Below, one piece after another: positions 10,816 through 19,021 of a stretch of 41,664 bases of DNA. Under the pieces are notes generated by a model. That model saw only the letters and a list, made by a program, of their open reading frames with translations, was not told the origin of the DNA and searched no databases. The stretch is from positions 1-41,664 of the forward strand of contig JAICWX010000040.1 in assembly GCA_025934635.1 (NCBI GenBank). Reading direction: 5' to 3'. Made by a program: the position numbers and the translations under genes. Numbering within the stretch: the first letter of the stretch is position 1; every line of letters begins with the position of its first letter. The DNA comes from Streptosporangiaceae bacterium (GTDB lineage Bacteria > Actinomycetota > Actinomycetes > Streptosporangiales > Streptosporangiaceae).

Positions 10816-11373
10816 CTAGTAAGGGGACGTCCAGGCACCCGTGGCGGAGTAGACCTGGCTCGCCGTGCCGAGCGTCATGCCCCACCGGCGGGCCCGCTCG
10901 GCTTCGCCGTCGAGCAACGTGTTCTGCTTGCTGACCAGGAAGCTCTGCGGACCGGCGATGATCTGGTAGCCGTGCCGTTCGAGCAGCCTGCCGATGGGGT
11001 GGCTGGCCCGCCCGGTGAACACGGGAACGCCGCTGAGGCGGGTGTCGAAGGTGGCGGCGTGGACGTGGCCGTCGGCGACGCCCGCGAGCCAGTCGCGGAT
11101 GCCCGGCCCGCGGGCCCCCGGGTCCAGGGTCAGCCCGCTGCCCTTCTTGGCCGCCGCCTGCGCCGCCGTCCGCCGGGATGAGGCGCTCGACATCCCGTGC
11201 ATGTGGGTCGGGCCGCCGGCCACCAGCAGATCGGTCCGCGCGAGCAGGTCCGGAGTAGCGTCGCCGACCGGGACGACGGTCACCTCGTGGGTTGCGCGCA
11301 GGCCGTCCGCGATGCGGTTGGCGACGACGCGCGTGTTCCCGAACATCGATTCGTACACCACCAGTGCCCGCAT
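10816..11373 (-). CDS. flavodoxin-like protein
   Basis: A 185-residue flavodoxin-fold protein. The phosphate-binding loop for FMN reads VVYESMFGNTRVVA near the N-terminus (residues 5-18), followed by TDLLVAGGPTHMHGM for the second flavin loop. Such proteins carry electrons, or act as F420/FMN-dependent oxidoreductases of heme or menaquinone metabolism. Which of these applies here is unclear. It is paralogous to the protein at 16764: both share LRATHEVTVVPV and FDTRLSG/FDTRISG. Compared with that paralogue it has an insertion of about 25 residues (SSRRTAAQAAAKKGSG region). A DosR-type box lies 88 nt upstream in the divergent region shared with the CBS-BON gene. Confidence 0.85.
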   Translation of the reverse strand: MRALVVYESMFGNTRVVANRIADGLRATHEVTVVPVGDATPDLLARTDLLVAGGPTHMHGMSSASSRRTAAQAAAKKGSGLTLDPGARGPGIRDWLAGVADGHVHAATFDTRLSGVPVFTGRASHPIGRLLERHGYQIIAGPQSFLVSKQNTLLDGEAERARRWGMTLGTASQVYSATGAWTSPY

Positions 11374-11461
11374 AACTGATCACATCCTCTGCTTTGCCTA
11401 CCTACCTGGCAGTGCAGCCGGCCCGGCGGCCGTGCGCCACGAGCCAACGGCCCCGGCCGAC

Positions 11462-11475
11462 GGGACCAACGTCAC
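11462..11475. promoter_or_regulatory. DosR-type box in divergent flavodoxin / CBS-BON promoter region
   Basis: GGGAC-CAAC-GTCAC, with four of five bases of each arm complementary. It lies 88 nt from the flavodoxin start and 120 nt from the CBS-BON start, so it may control both. Confidence 0.55.
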
Positions 11476-11526
11476 CTGGTCCGGGGCAAGGCGCCCCTAC
11501 CCCCGGTCCTCCCCGCGCGCGGTCCT

Positions 11527-11550
11527 GGACTGAACTGAGGACTGAACTGA
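11527..11550. repeat. perfect 12-bp tandem duplication
   Basis: GGACTGAACTGA occurs twice head to tail, 45 nt before the CBS-BON start. It could be a replication slip or a direct-repeat operator in the leader. Confidence 0.7.
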
Positions 11551-11595
11551 GCGCAGCCAGGCCGGGCTGAGTACGTCCGGCGCAAGGAGTACACG

Positions 11596-12315
11596 ATGCG
11601 TCACTATCAGGTACGAGACGTCATGACCGCCGGGCCGATGACGGTTACCCCGTCCACGCCGATCAAGGAGGTGGCCGCCCTGCTGGTCAGGCTGCAGGCC
11701 GGCGCCTTGCCGGTGATCACCCCGGGGGACGGCGTGGTCGGCGTGGTCACCGAGACCGACCTGCTGCGGAAGGAGCAGCTCCAGCGCGACCCGGACGGCT
11801 CACACTCGGCGCACCTGCTCTACCGGGACCGCCGGGCCATCGCCACCGCCGAGACCGCCGGGGAGATCATGAACCCGCAGCCGGCCACGGTACGGCCCGA
11901 GGCGACCCTGGCGGAGGCGGCCCGCCTGATGAGCCGTCACCAGACCCGCTGCCTGCTGGTAACCGGCGCCGGCGGAAAACTGCTCGGCGTGGTCGACGCG
12001 CGGGAACTGCTGCGGATCTTCGTCCGCTCGGACGAGGCCATCAAGCTCGACATCACTGATGACGTGCTGCCGCGCTACCTCGGCACCAACCCCGTCATGA
12101 TCGACGTCGAGGTCGTCGACGGAGTCGTCCAGCTCACCGGCGAGGTCGAGCGCAAGAGCATGCTGGCCGCGGTGCAGCCGGCCGTCCGCGCGGTGGACGG
12201 GGTGATCGACGTCACCGGCCGCCTCGGCTACACGATCGACGACACCAGGCGGCCGCCGCAGCCGGACGCGCCCGAGACGCCGCGCTCCCCGGTCGCGGCC
12301 CGCCGGCTGACCTGA
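11596..12315 (+). CDS. CBS-pair and BON domain protein
   Basis: A 239-residue soluble protein. It has two CBS motifs (about residues 6-58 and 88-140, each with the pattern VxDVMT or [10 protein letters not shown], then GVVTETDLL or GVVDARELL). A BON domain follows (about 150-215, [18 protein letters not shown]), then a proline-rich tail. CBS pairs bind adenine nucleotides and act as energy sensors; BON domains bind lipids or membranes. The same combination recurs in actinobacterial stress islands, and the mycobacterial DosR regulon includes a CBS protein (Hrp1). AAGGAG lies eight nt before the ATG. A DosR-type box is shared with the divergent flavodoxin-like gene. Ligand and partner are unknown. 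Confidence 0.9.
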   Translation: MRHYQVRDVMTAGPMTVTPSTPIKEVAALLVRLQAGALPVITPGDGVVGVVTETDLLRKEQLQRDPDGSHSAHLLYRDRRAIATAETAGEIMNPQPATVRPEATLAEAARLMSRHQTRCLLVTGAGGKLLGVVDARELLRIFVRSDEAIKLDITDDVLPRYLGTNPVMIDVEVVDGVVQLTGEVERKSMLAAVQPAVRAVDGVIDVTGRLGYTIDDTRRPPQPDAPETPRSPVAARRLT

Positions 12316-12328
12316 CCGGAACCCGGCC

Positions 12329-13140
12329 ATGACGCACAAGAACGAGCGCGTCCTCTCCGCCGCCGAACTGGCCCGGGTCGAAGGCGAAGGCGCCCTGTAC
12401 ATCCGGACCGCGGGCGACCGGGTCGAAGAAGCGCGACTGGACATCTACGAGCCACCGCGGTTCTTCGAGGCGTTCCTGCGCGGCCGCGGCTATGCCGAGC
12501 CACCGGACATCGCCGCGCGGATCTGCGGCATCTGGCGTCCGCCCGGCGCGACCTGGTCGAGCGCGGCCTGGCCCTGAAGAAGGCCGGGAACGCCATCATG
12601 GAGAGGGTCGGCGGCCGGGCCATCCACCCGGTCAACGTACGCCTCGGCGGTTTCTACAGGGCCCCGGCCCGCGCCGAGCTCACCGCGCTGGCCGAACCGC
12701 TGAACCGGGCGCTGGACACCGCCCTGGAGACCGTGCGCTGGGTGGCCGGCTTCGAGTTCCCTGACCATCACGTCGACGCCGACCTGCTGGCCCTGACCCA
12801 GCCCGGCACGTACGCCATCGAGCGGGGCACGTTCGCTACCCGTTCGGGACTCAGCTTTGCCCGGCCGGATTCGGCGCGCGTGATCGAGGAGCAGGTCCCG
12901 CACTCGACCGCGCTGCACGCCCGGCTGGCGGGCCGGCGGCCGGTACCTCACCGGCCCGCTGGCCCGGTACGCGCTCAGCTCACGCTGGCTGTCCCCGCTC
13001 GCCCGCGAAGCCGCCCGCGCCGCCGGGCTCGGCGAGACCTGCGACAACCCGTTCCGCAGCGTCGTGGTACGGGCGGTGGAGACGGTGTACGCGGCCGAGG
13101 AGGCGCTGCGCCTGATCGCCGCCTACGAGCCGCCGGGCCC
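12329..13140 (+). pseudogene. [NiFe]-hydrogenase large subunit, deleted and frameshifted
   Basis: Remnant of a group 3-type hydrogenase alpha subunit. The first frame (12329-12532) carries [14 protein letters not shown] and stops matching exactly inside the nickel-ligand motif RICGI, where CxxC would continue. The next frame (from 12532) resumes much later in the family with [19 protein letters not shown] and HPVNVRLGGFYRAP, so roughly 80 codons are missing. A one-base shift near 12934-12940 moves the match to a third frame, GRYLTGPLARYALSSRWLSP through VETVYAAEEALRLIAAYEPP. The C-terminal DPCxxCxxH nickel motif is absent. With both metal-binding ends lost it cannot be active. It follows the CBS-BON gene by 13 nt, suggesting a former operon. 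Confidence 0.85.
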
Positions 13141-13250
13141 GCGGTCATCGCCCGGCTGCGGGACCTGGCGCCGCCCGGCGTGCGGCTGGTCATCACCGAC
13201 GGTGAGCCTGCCCGGCTCGTCGAGGCCTGGACCGGATGCCCGGCCGGCTG
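13139..13250 (+). pseudogene. hydrogenase maturation protease fragment fused to the large-subunit remnant
   Basis: The frame reading GPAVIARLRDLAPPGVR, then LVITDGEPARLVEAWTG, matches the N-terminal third of HycI/HoxW-like endopeptidases that trim the hydrogenase large subunit. It begins just where the large-subunit match ends (AAYEPPG), so one deletion removed the end of one gene and the start of the next. It stops at TGA 13248-13250 after about 36 residues. Assignment rests on this short match and on context. Confidence 0.6.
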
Positions 13251-13294
13251 ATCGTGCACGCTGCGGACGCGGCCACCGCTGCAACTCAGAATTC

Positions 13295-13307
13295 ATCAAG
13301 TGTTGAT
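13295..13307. promoter_or_regulatory. ATCAA-GTG-TTGAT palindrome at the ABC exporter promoter
   Basis: A perfect 5+3+5 inverted repeat whose right arm forms part of a -35-like TTGATT. A -10-like TTATCG follows after about 17 nt, and the ATG is only a few bases further on. The transcript would be nearly leaderless. It is a plausible operator for the TetR protein encoded at the end of this operon. Confidence 0.5.
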
Positions 13308-13338
13308 TTATCGTCCGAGGCGACCTTATCGTGCTGGC

Positions 13339-14403
13339 ATGAGGGCGATGATCGTCAAAGAGTTCCGGGAGCTCGTCCGTGACCGGCGCACCCTGGGGCT
13401 GCTGATCATGATGCCGCTGCTGCTGCTGGTGATCTTCGGCTACGCGGCGAACTTCTATGTCTCCAGCCTCAAGACGGCCGTGGTCGGCCCGCAGGCCGCG
13501 CAGGTGGCCAGGACGCTGCCGTCGTTTTTCGACGTCACGGTGACGCTGCCATCGGGCACCCAGGCCGGCGCCCGGACGCTGCTCCGGGACAATAAGGCCG
13601 ATGTCGCCTTCGTCGCCGGCCAGGCTCCGGTACCGGTCCTGGTGAACGGGTCCAACCTGTTCGCCGCGCAGTCGGCCGTGGCCGCGCTTAACAAGATCGG
13701 CGGCAAGGTCAAGGCCCAGGTGCTCTACAACCCCGGCCTGAAGACGTCGTGGGTGATGGTGCCGGCGATCATCGGCCTGATCCTGACCTTCATCGGCACG
13801 ATCATCACCAGCATCGGCATGGTGCGAGAACGGGAGGCCGGCACGCTGGAGCAGCTCGCGGTGATGCCGATCAGGCCGAGCCGGGTGATCCTGGGCAAGA
13901 TCGCGCCCTATTTCCTGGTCGCGGCGGTCGACATGATCATCGTGACCGTGCTCGGGATCGTGCTGTTCGGCGTCCCGTTCAACGGGAACCCGCTGGCGTT
14001 CGCGCTGGGGGCCGCGATCTTCCTGTTCGTCACGCTGGGCCTCGGCGTGTTCATCTCGACGATCTCGCAGACCGCCGGCCAGGCGATCCAGACCGCGTTC
14101 TTCTTCCTGCTGCCGCAGATCCTGCTCTCCGGGATGATCTTCCCGCTGGAGGCGATGGCCGCCGGGGTCCGCTGGATCGGCTACCTGCTGCCGCTGACCT
14201 ACTTCACCATGATCTCGCAGGGCGTCATGCTGCGCGGTGCCCCGATCGCCTCGCTGTGGCTGCCGTTCACCGTGCTGACGGCGATGGCGGTGGTGGTGTT
14301 CACCGGGGCGACGCTGCGCTTCCGCCGGGACCTGGCCCCGGAACGATCTGCCCGCCCGGAGCGTGAGCAGCCGGCTGCGGCCGAGACAGCGAGCACGGCG
14401 TGA
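13339..14403 (+). CDS. ABC-2 type exporter permease
   Basis: A 354-residue membrane component with the YhhJ/YbhR layout. It has a short N-terminal cytoplasmic stretch (MRAMIVKEFRELVRDRRTL), one membrane helix (LLIMMPLLLLVIFGYAANF), a large external domain (about 40-140), then about five helices starting near VMVPAIIGLILTFIGT. The conserved VREREAGTLEQLAVMPIRP loop and the LLPQILLSGMIFP helix are typical. The start is ATG 13339, since the longer frame upstream has no support and the sequence matches the usual family N-terminus. It is the first gene of a tightly overlapping operon (GTGA, ATGA and TGATG junctions) with two ATPases and a TetR regulator. The substrate is probably a drug or lipophilic cation, from family precedent only. 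Confidence 0.92.
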   Translation: MRAMIVKEFRELVRDRRTLGLLIMMPLLLLVIFGYAANFYVSSLKTAVVGPQAAQVARTLPSFFDVTVTLPSGTQAGARTLLRDNKADVAFVAGQAPVPVLVNGSNLFAAQSAVAALNKIGGKVKAQVLYNPGLKTSWVMVPAIIGLILTFIGTIITSIGMVREREAGTLEQLAVMPIRPSRVILGKIAPYFLVAAVDMIIVTVLGIVLFGVPFNGNPLAFALGAAIFLFVTLGLGVFISTISQTAGQAIQTAFFFLLPQILLSGMIFPLEAMAAGVRWIGYLLPLTYFTMISQGVMLRGAPIASLWLPFTVLTAMAVVVFTGATLRFRRDLAPERSARPEREQPAAAETASTA

Positions 14404-15221
14404 CGTACGCGGTGCGGTCGGCTACCGCGCGCTACGGGGATACGCTCGCGCTCGACGACGTGACCGTCGAGGTGCCGGGCGGATCGGTCGTCGCGGTGGT
14501 CGGCGGAGACGGCGCCGGCAAGTCCACGCTGCTGCGCGCGCTGGCCGGCGAGGTCACGCTGGACGGCGGCACGATCGAGGCGCCGCCGAAACAGCGCCTG
14601 GGCTACCTGCCCGCGTCGGCGGGCAGCTGGGCGGCGCTGACCGTCAGGCAGAACGTCGACTTCGTGGCGGGCATCTACGGCCTGGCGGGCGAGGAACTGG
14701 CCGCGCGCCGCGCCGAATTGCTGGACCGGGCGTCGCTGGCCCCCGCGGCCGGCCGGCTCGCCGCGCAGCTGTCCGGGGGAATGCGCCGCAAGCTCGGCTT
14801 CGTCATGGCGATCGTGCACCGGCCCGCCCTGCTCATCCTCGATGAGCCCAGCACCGGCATCGACCCGGTGAGCCGCATCGAGCTGTGGCGGCTGACGTCG
14901 GAGGCCGCGGCGTCGGGGGCGGCCGTGCTCATGTCGACGACCTACCTCGACGAGGCCGAGCGCGCCGCGCACCTCGTCGTCCTCGACCGCGGCCGGGTTC
15001 TCGTCCAGGGATCGTACGACCAGGTCCGCGAGGGCTTCGCCGGCCTGGTCACGCAATCCAGCCAGCCCGTCCGGACGGAATGGGCCTGGCGTCGTGGACG
15101 AGTACAGCACGAGTACTGGCCCACCGCCGCCCCGCCATCCGGAAGCACGGTCGTCGCGCCGGACCTGGAGGACATCGTGATCGCATTGTCGCTCGCGCGC
15201 CGCCACGAGGTCCGATCATGA
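14400..15221 (+). CDS. ABC exporter ATPase, first (YbhF N-half-like)
   Basis: A 273-residue nucleotide-binding subunit. Walker A is GGDGAGKST (about residues 36-44), the signature is LSGGM with MRRKLGF, and Walker B is LLILDEPSTGID. The GTG start overlaps the permease stop (GTGA), and its own stop overlaps the next ATPase start (ATGA). It corresponds to the N-terminal half of YbhF/RbbA-type double ATPases, here encoded as a separate gene. The C-terminal 60 residues (QSSQPVRTEWAWRRGRV onward) are a non-conserved extension that may mediate pairing. Confidence 0.92.
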   Translation: MTYAVRSATARYGDTLALDDVTVEVPGGSVVAVVGGDGAGKSTLLRALAGEVTLDGGTIEAPPKQRLGYLPASAGSWAALTVRQNVDFVAGIYGLAGEELAARRAELLDRASLAPAAGRLAAQLSGGMRRKLGFVMAIVHRPALLILDEPSTGIDPVSRIELWRLTSEAAASGAAVLMSTTYLDEAERAAHLVVLDRGRVLVQGSYDQVREGFAGLVTQSSQPVRTEWAWRRGRVQHEYWPTAAPPSGSTVVAPDLEDIVIALSLARRHEVRS

Positions 15222-16087
15222 CGGACATCCAGCTGCGGGCCCGGCACGTGACGCGCCGCTTCGGCCCGTTCACCGCGGTGGACGACGTGTCGATGCAGGT
15301 GCGACCGGGTGAGGTCGTCGGCTTGCTCGGCGCCAACGGCGCGGGTAAGACCACGCTCATCCGGATGCTCCTGGGCCTGATCGCGGTGACCTCCGGCCGG
15401 GTGGAGGTGTTCGGCGGGCCGCCTGACCGGGAGCGCCGCCGGCGGCTCGGGTACGTGCCGCAGGGCCTGGGCCTCTACGGTGACCTGACCGTACAGGAGA
15501 ACCTGACGTTCAGCGCGCGGGCCTACGGCGCCGCCGAGCCGGCCCTGCCGCCCGCGCTGACCGGGCGGGCCGGGGTGCTGGTGCGCAAGCTGCCGCTCGG
15601 GGCGCAGCGCCAGGTGGCGTTCCTGGCCGCCCTCGCGCATGCCCCCGAGGTGCTCGTGCTCGACGAACCGACGTCGGGGGTCGACGCGCTCGCCCGCGCG
15701 GCGTTGTGGGACACGATCCGCGCGCAGGCCGAACGCGGTGCCGGGGTGCTCGTGACCACGCACTACATGCAGGAGGCCCAGCAGTGCGACCGGCTGCTGC
15801 TTATGTCCGACGGCCGGCTGGTCGCCCAGGGCAGTGAGGCCGACATCATCGGCTCGACGACGGCCGTCGCCGTGCACACGGGCGACTGGGCGCGCGCCTT
15901 CGCCGCGCTCAATGCCGCGGGCGCGCCCGTCATGCTCGAGGGCCGCGCGATCCGGGTGGCCGACGCCAGCCCGGCCGAGCTGCGGCGGGTACTCGACGAC
16001 GCCGGGATCCCGGCCACCCTGGAACCGGTTCCCGCGACGATCGAGGAGCGGATGCTGACGCTCGCCCGCGCCGCGAACGCTTCCTGA
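15218..16087 (+). CDS. ABC exporter ATPase, second (YbhF C-half-like)
   Basis: A 289-residue nucleotide-binding subunit with Walker A GANGAGKTT and Walker B VLVLDEPTSGVD. The signature reads LPLGAQRQ in place of LSGGQ. This variant is known from the second ATPase half of RbbA/YbhF proteins, so it marks the subfamily and is not damage. The ATG at 15218 overlaps the preceding stop; the upstream in-frame codons belong to the preceding gene. With the ATPase at 14400 it probably forms a heterodimer working on the permease at 13339. Confidence 0.92.
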   Translation: MTDIQLRARHVTRRFGPFTAVDDVSMQVRPGEVVGLLGANGAGKTTLIRMLLGLIAVTSGRVEVFGGPPDRERRRRLGYVPQGLGLYGDLTVQENLTFSARAYGAAEPALPPALTGRAGVLVRKLPLGAQRQVAFLAALAHAPEVLVLDEPTSGVDALARAALWDTIRAQAERGAGVLVTTHYMQEAQQCDRLLLMSDGRLVAQGSEADIIGSTTAVAVHTGDWARAFAALNAAGAPVMLEGRAIRVADASPAELRRVLDDAGIPATLEPVPATIEERMLTLARAANAS

Positions 16088-16716
16088 TGCCCGCGCGTGG
16101 ACGGCGCCCCCACGGCAGCCCCGACGCGCGCCAGGCCGTGCTCGACGCCGCCCTGGACCTGTTCGCGGAACGGGGATTCGAGCGGACCACCATGCGGGCC
16201 GTCGGTATCCGGGCCGGGGTCGACCCGGCGCTCATCTACCACTACTTCGGCGACAAGGACGGCCTCCTGGCCGCCGTGATCACGCCGCCGGCGGACCTGG
16301 CCGGAATGCTCGCCGGGATCGGAGACGATCCCGGCCGGGCCGGCCAAGAGATCATCAGGCGAGCCGTCGGCCTGTGGGACAACCATCCCGGCATCCGCGA
16401 GCGGATGGTTGCCATCGTCCGGACCGGGCTGTCCAACGACCACGCCGCCCGGCTGCTCCGCGACATGCTCAGCTCATGGCTGCTCGGGGCGGTCGGCGGT
16501 GTCATGGCCGAGGATAAGCGTGAGCTGCGAGCGGCGCTCATCGGATCTCACCTGGGCGGCCTGATGCTCGCCCGCCACGTCCTCAAGGTGCCGGGCGCCG
16601 CCGCCGCCGGCCAAGAAGAACTGGTTCAGGCCGTCGGGCCAACCATCCAGCGCTACCTCACCGAGGCTCTTACCTCCCAGGAAACGCGGCCAGGTAAGCG
16701 GGACCTTCGCCTCTGA
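16087..16716 (+). CDS. TetR-family regulator of the ABC operon
   Basis: A 209-residue repressor with an N-terminal helix-turn-helix (about residues 15-60: AVLDAALDLFAERGF, TMRAVGIRAGVDPALIYHYF, then GDKDGLL) and a ligand-binding all-helical C-terminal domain. It is translationally coupled to the ATPase by a one-base TGATG overlap. It is probably autoregulatory through the ATCAA-N3-TTGAT palindrome before the operon. CecR plays the equivalent role for ybhFSR in E. coli. Its last codons overlap the DosR-type box of the next gene. Confidence 0.9.
   Translation: MPARGRRPHGSPDARQAVLDAALDLFAERGFERTTMRAVGIRAGVDPALIYHYFGDKDGLLAAVITPPADLAGMLAGIGDDPGRAGQEIIRRAVGLWDNHPGIRERMVAIVRTGLSNDHAARLLRDMLSSWLLGAVGGVMAEDKRELRAALIGSHLGGLMLARHVLKVPGAAAAGQEELVQAVGPTIQRYLTEALTSQETRPGKRDLRL
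16700..16713. promoter_or_regulatory. DosR-type box upstream of second flavodoxin-like gene
   Basis: GGGACCTTCGCCTC differs from the perfect GGGACCTTCGTCCC at two positions. It lies within the final codons of the TetR gene, 50 nt before the first possible start of the flavodoxin-like gene. Confidence 0.5.
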
Positions 16717-16763
16717 CCAGAGCAGCAGCCGCGGACGACCGTGGTCTCAAGGCTAGCTCTCGG

Positions 16764-17234
16764 ATGGATGTGAGCACTATGCACGCCGTGGTGGTGTACG
16801 GAGCACCGTACGAGAACACGCGCGTCGTCGCCGCCCACGTGGCGGACGGCCTGCGCGCCACCCACGAGGTGACCGTCGTCCCGGTGGCCGGGGCCACCGC
16901 GGACCTCCTCGCGGGAACCGACCTGCTGGTCGTCGGCGCCCCGACCCACGTCCGCGGCCTGGCCAGCGGGATCCACGAGGTGTTCAAAGGCCTCGACGGC
17001 TGGCCTGAGCTGGCCGCCGCCTTCGACACCAGGATCAGCGGCGGCCCGGCCGAACCCGGCCGGTCCAGCCGGGGCATCGCCCGGCTCCTGAAGCGGCACG
17101 GCTACCTGGTCATCGCCGGGCCGGAGAGCTTCAGCGTGACCGCGCAGGGCACGCCGCTCGACGGCGAACCCGCCCGGGCCCGTTCCTGGGGCGCCGCCCT
17201 CGGCATCATCTCGACCTTCGCCCACGCGGCCTGA
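16764..17234 (+). CDS. flavodoxin-like protein, short paralogue
   Basis: A 156-residue flavodoxin-fold protein (151 if the ATG at 16779 is used, which begins MHAVVVYG as the fold expects). The FMN phosphate loop is VVYGAPYENTRVVA, and the second loop TDLLVVGAPTHVRG is well kept. It is paralogous to the 185-residue protein at 10816 but lacks that protein's mid insertion and its C-terminal YSATGAW tail. The first-loop serine/threonine pattern (SMFGNT there, APYENT here) is altered, so FMN affinity may differ. It stands alone with its own DosR-type box. Confidence 0.85.
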   Translation: MDVSTMHAVVVYGAPYENTRVVAAHVADGLRATHEVTVVPVAGATADLLAGTDLLVVGAPTHVRGLASGIHEVFKGLDGWPELAAAFDTRISGGPAEPGRSSRGIARLLKRHGYLVIAGPESFSVTAQGTPLDGEPARARSWGAALGIISTFAHAA

Positions 17235-17553
17235 GCTTTCAGCCTAAGGGACGGGCCGGAGCGCGGGCAGGGTGCGCGACGTTGAAGGTGCGAATACCCG
17301 GTCCAATTCGCCGCCGGTCATGCCCAGACTCCGGAGCAGGGCGGTAACGGCGGGAACGTTCGGGGGTAGCAACCGGGCCGAAGCAGCCGTAGCGGCCGTA
17401 GCCGGGGCTTGCGGGCCACCATCGGGGCCACCGCGGTCATGGGACGAAGGTCCCGGCCGGGCCGCCCTTTCGGCTCTGCCCGCGGGCGCCGCCCCGCGCA
17501 AGGCTTGAGCTGGGGAAAGGACAGGCCGATCCCCAGGCGGAAGGACAAGGGCC
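17235..17553. other. intergenic stretch, promoter region of USP gene
   Basis: 319 nt without a convincing gene. It holds one perfect DosR-type box (17441-17454). Open frames on both strands here have neither ribosome sites nor recognisable products. Confidence 0.6.
17441..17454. promoter_or_regulatory. perfect DosR-type box upstream of USP-adh operon
   Basis: GGGAC-GAAG-GTCCC, a perfect 5+4+5 palindrome, 99 nt before the USP start. It is one of the two strictly symmetrical copies in the window. Confidence 0.75.
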
Positions 17554-17973
17554 ATGTACGACAAGATCCTGGTGGCGGTGGACCACTCCGAACCATCCGA
17601 CCGGGCCGTGCTCGCGGCCCGCGACCTGGCCCTGCTCGCCAAGGGCGAGGTCTGGGTGCTGCACCTGCGCGAGCGCGAGATGGCGGGCAGGACCCCGGGG
17701 GCCATATCCGACGAGACCCTGGACGAGGCCAAGGCATCGGTCGAGGCCATCGTCGGCAAGCTGACCGCGGCCGGCGTGAAGGCGCACGGCGAGGTCAGGA
17801 ACACCCTGTTCGGCTACGCCGGGCGGGAGATCGCCGACGACGCGAAGCAGCATGGCGTCGACGTCATCGTGATGGGCTCGCGCGGTCGCGGCGACCTGGC
17901 CGGCCTGATCCTGGGCAGCACGGCGCACAAGGTCATTCACCTTGCCGACCGCCCGGTCCTGGTCATCCGCTGA
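17554..17973 (+). CDS. universal stress protein, single domain
   Basis: A 139-residue UspA-fold protein. The N-terminus KILVAVDHSEPSDRAVLAAR and the ATP-binding motif G-x2-G-x9-G-S/T (GSRGRGDLAGLILGST) are intact, so it should bind ATP. Stress proteins of this type are common members of hypoxia and dormancy regulons in actinobacteria. It starts at ATG 17554, with AAGGACA upstream and a perfect DosR-type box 99 nt away. The alcohol dehydrogenase gene follows 33 nt downstream, probably in the same transcript. Confidence 0.93.
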   Translation: MYDKILVAVDHSEPSDRAVLAARDLALLAKGEVWVLHLREREMAGRTPGAISDETLDEAKASVEAIVGKLTAAGVKAHGEVRNTLFGYAGREIADDAKQHGVDVIVMGSRGRGDLAGLILGSTAHKVIHLADRPVLVIR

Positions 17974-18006
17974 ACGTCGTCCGCTGACGATTTGAGAGGG
18001 AATTTC

Positions 18007-19017
18007 ATGCGCGCAGCAGTAGTGCCCGGCTTCGGCCAGCCACTGGTCATCGAGGACCGCCCGGTGCCCGAGCCGGGCCCGGGTCAGGTCACCGTCCGGA
18101 TGGAGGCTTCCGGGCTGTGTCACACCGACATCCACGCCGCTAACGGCGACTGGCCCGTCACCCCGACGGTCCCGTTCGTCCCCGGACACGAGGGCGTCGG
18201 CCTGGTGACTGCCCTCGGCGAGGGCGTGACCAGCCTGAAGACCGGGCAGCGGGTGGCCGTGCCCTGGCTCGGCTACGCCTGCGGCACCTGCCGGTACTGC
18301 CTGACCGGCTGGGAGACGCTGTGCACCAGCCAGCAGAACACCGGCTACTCGGTGGACGGCGGCTACGCCGAGTACTTCCTGGCCGAGGCGGCGTTCGCGG
18401 CGCCGGTGCCCGATGGCATCGATCCGCGCGAGGCGGCCCCGCTGACCTGCGCGGGCGTGACGACGTACAAGGCGGTCAAGGTCGGCAACGTCCGTCCCGG
18501 CGACCTGGTCGTCGTCTCCGGCGTCGGCGGGCTGGGCCACCTGGCCGTGCAGTACGCCAAGATCTTCGGCGGCACGGTGGCCGCGGTCGACATCACCGAT
18601 GAGAAGCTCACGCTGGCCAGCGAGCTCGGCGCGGACATCGTCATCGACGCCCGCGCCGAGGACCCGGCCGAGGTGCTGCGCCGGCACGGCGGAGCCGACG
18701 TCGCGATCGGCCTGGCCGTCGACGAGCGCTCGTTCGCCACGGCCTACGCCGGGCTGCGCCGCGGCGGGCGGCTCGTGCTCGTCGCCCTGCCGGCGTCCGG
18801 CACGCTGAGCATCCCCGTCTTCGACACCGTGCTGAACGGGACCTCGGTCATCGGGTCGATCGTCGGCACCCGCGCCGACCTGGCCGACGTGTTCGCCCTG
18901 CACGCGGCCGGGCGCACCAAGGTGAGCTACGAAACCAGGCCGCTGGCCGGGGTGAACGAGGCCATCGCCGAGGTGCTGCACGGCACGGCCAAGGCCCGGC
19001 TCGTCCTCGAGCCGTAA
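18007..19017 (+). CDS. zinc-dependent alcohol dehydrogenase (AdhP-like)
   Basis: A 336-residue medium-chain dehydrogenase interconverting alcohols and aldehydes with NAD. Catalytic zinc ligands are C38, H61 with E62, and a Cys near 148 (PLTCAGVTTYKA). The structural-zinc cysteines C92, C95, C98 and C106 are all present. The nucleotide motif GVGGLGHLAVQYAK and a following Asp (VAAVDIT) indicate NAD. The start is ATG 18007, with GAGAGGG six nt upstream; the longer TTG-initiated frame has no support. It is co-transcribed with the USP gene and ends at a clear terminator. Reduction of acetaldehyde to ethanol during oxygen limitation is a reasonable inference. Confidence 0.93.
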   Translation: MRAAVVPGFGQPLVIEDRPVPEPGPGQVTVRMEASGLCHTDIHAANGDWPVTPTVPFVPGHEGVGLVTALGEGVTSLKTGQRVAVPWLGYACGTCRYCLTGWETLCTSQQNTGYSVDGGYAEYFLAEAAFAAPVPDGIDPREAAPLTCAGVTTYKAVKVGNVRPGDLVVVSGVGGLGHLAVQYAKIFGGTVAAVDITDEKLTLASELGADIVIDARAEDPAEVLRRHGGADVAIGLAVDERSFATAYAGLRRGGRLVLVALPASGTLSIPVFDTVLNGTSVIGSIVGTRADLADVFALHAAGRTKVSYETRPLAGVNEAIAEVLHGTAKARLVLEP

Positions 19018-19021
19018 AAAG

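Noticed and set aside
17272..17508. Open frames on both strands before the USP gene
   Set aside because: They have no ribosome site or recognisable product, and the DosR-type box lies within them.
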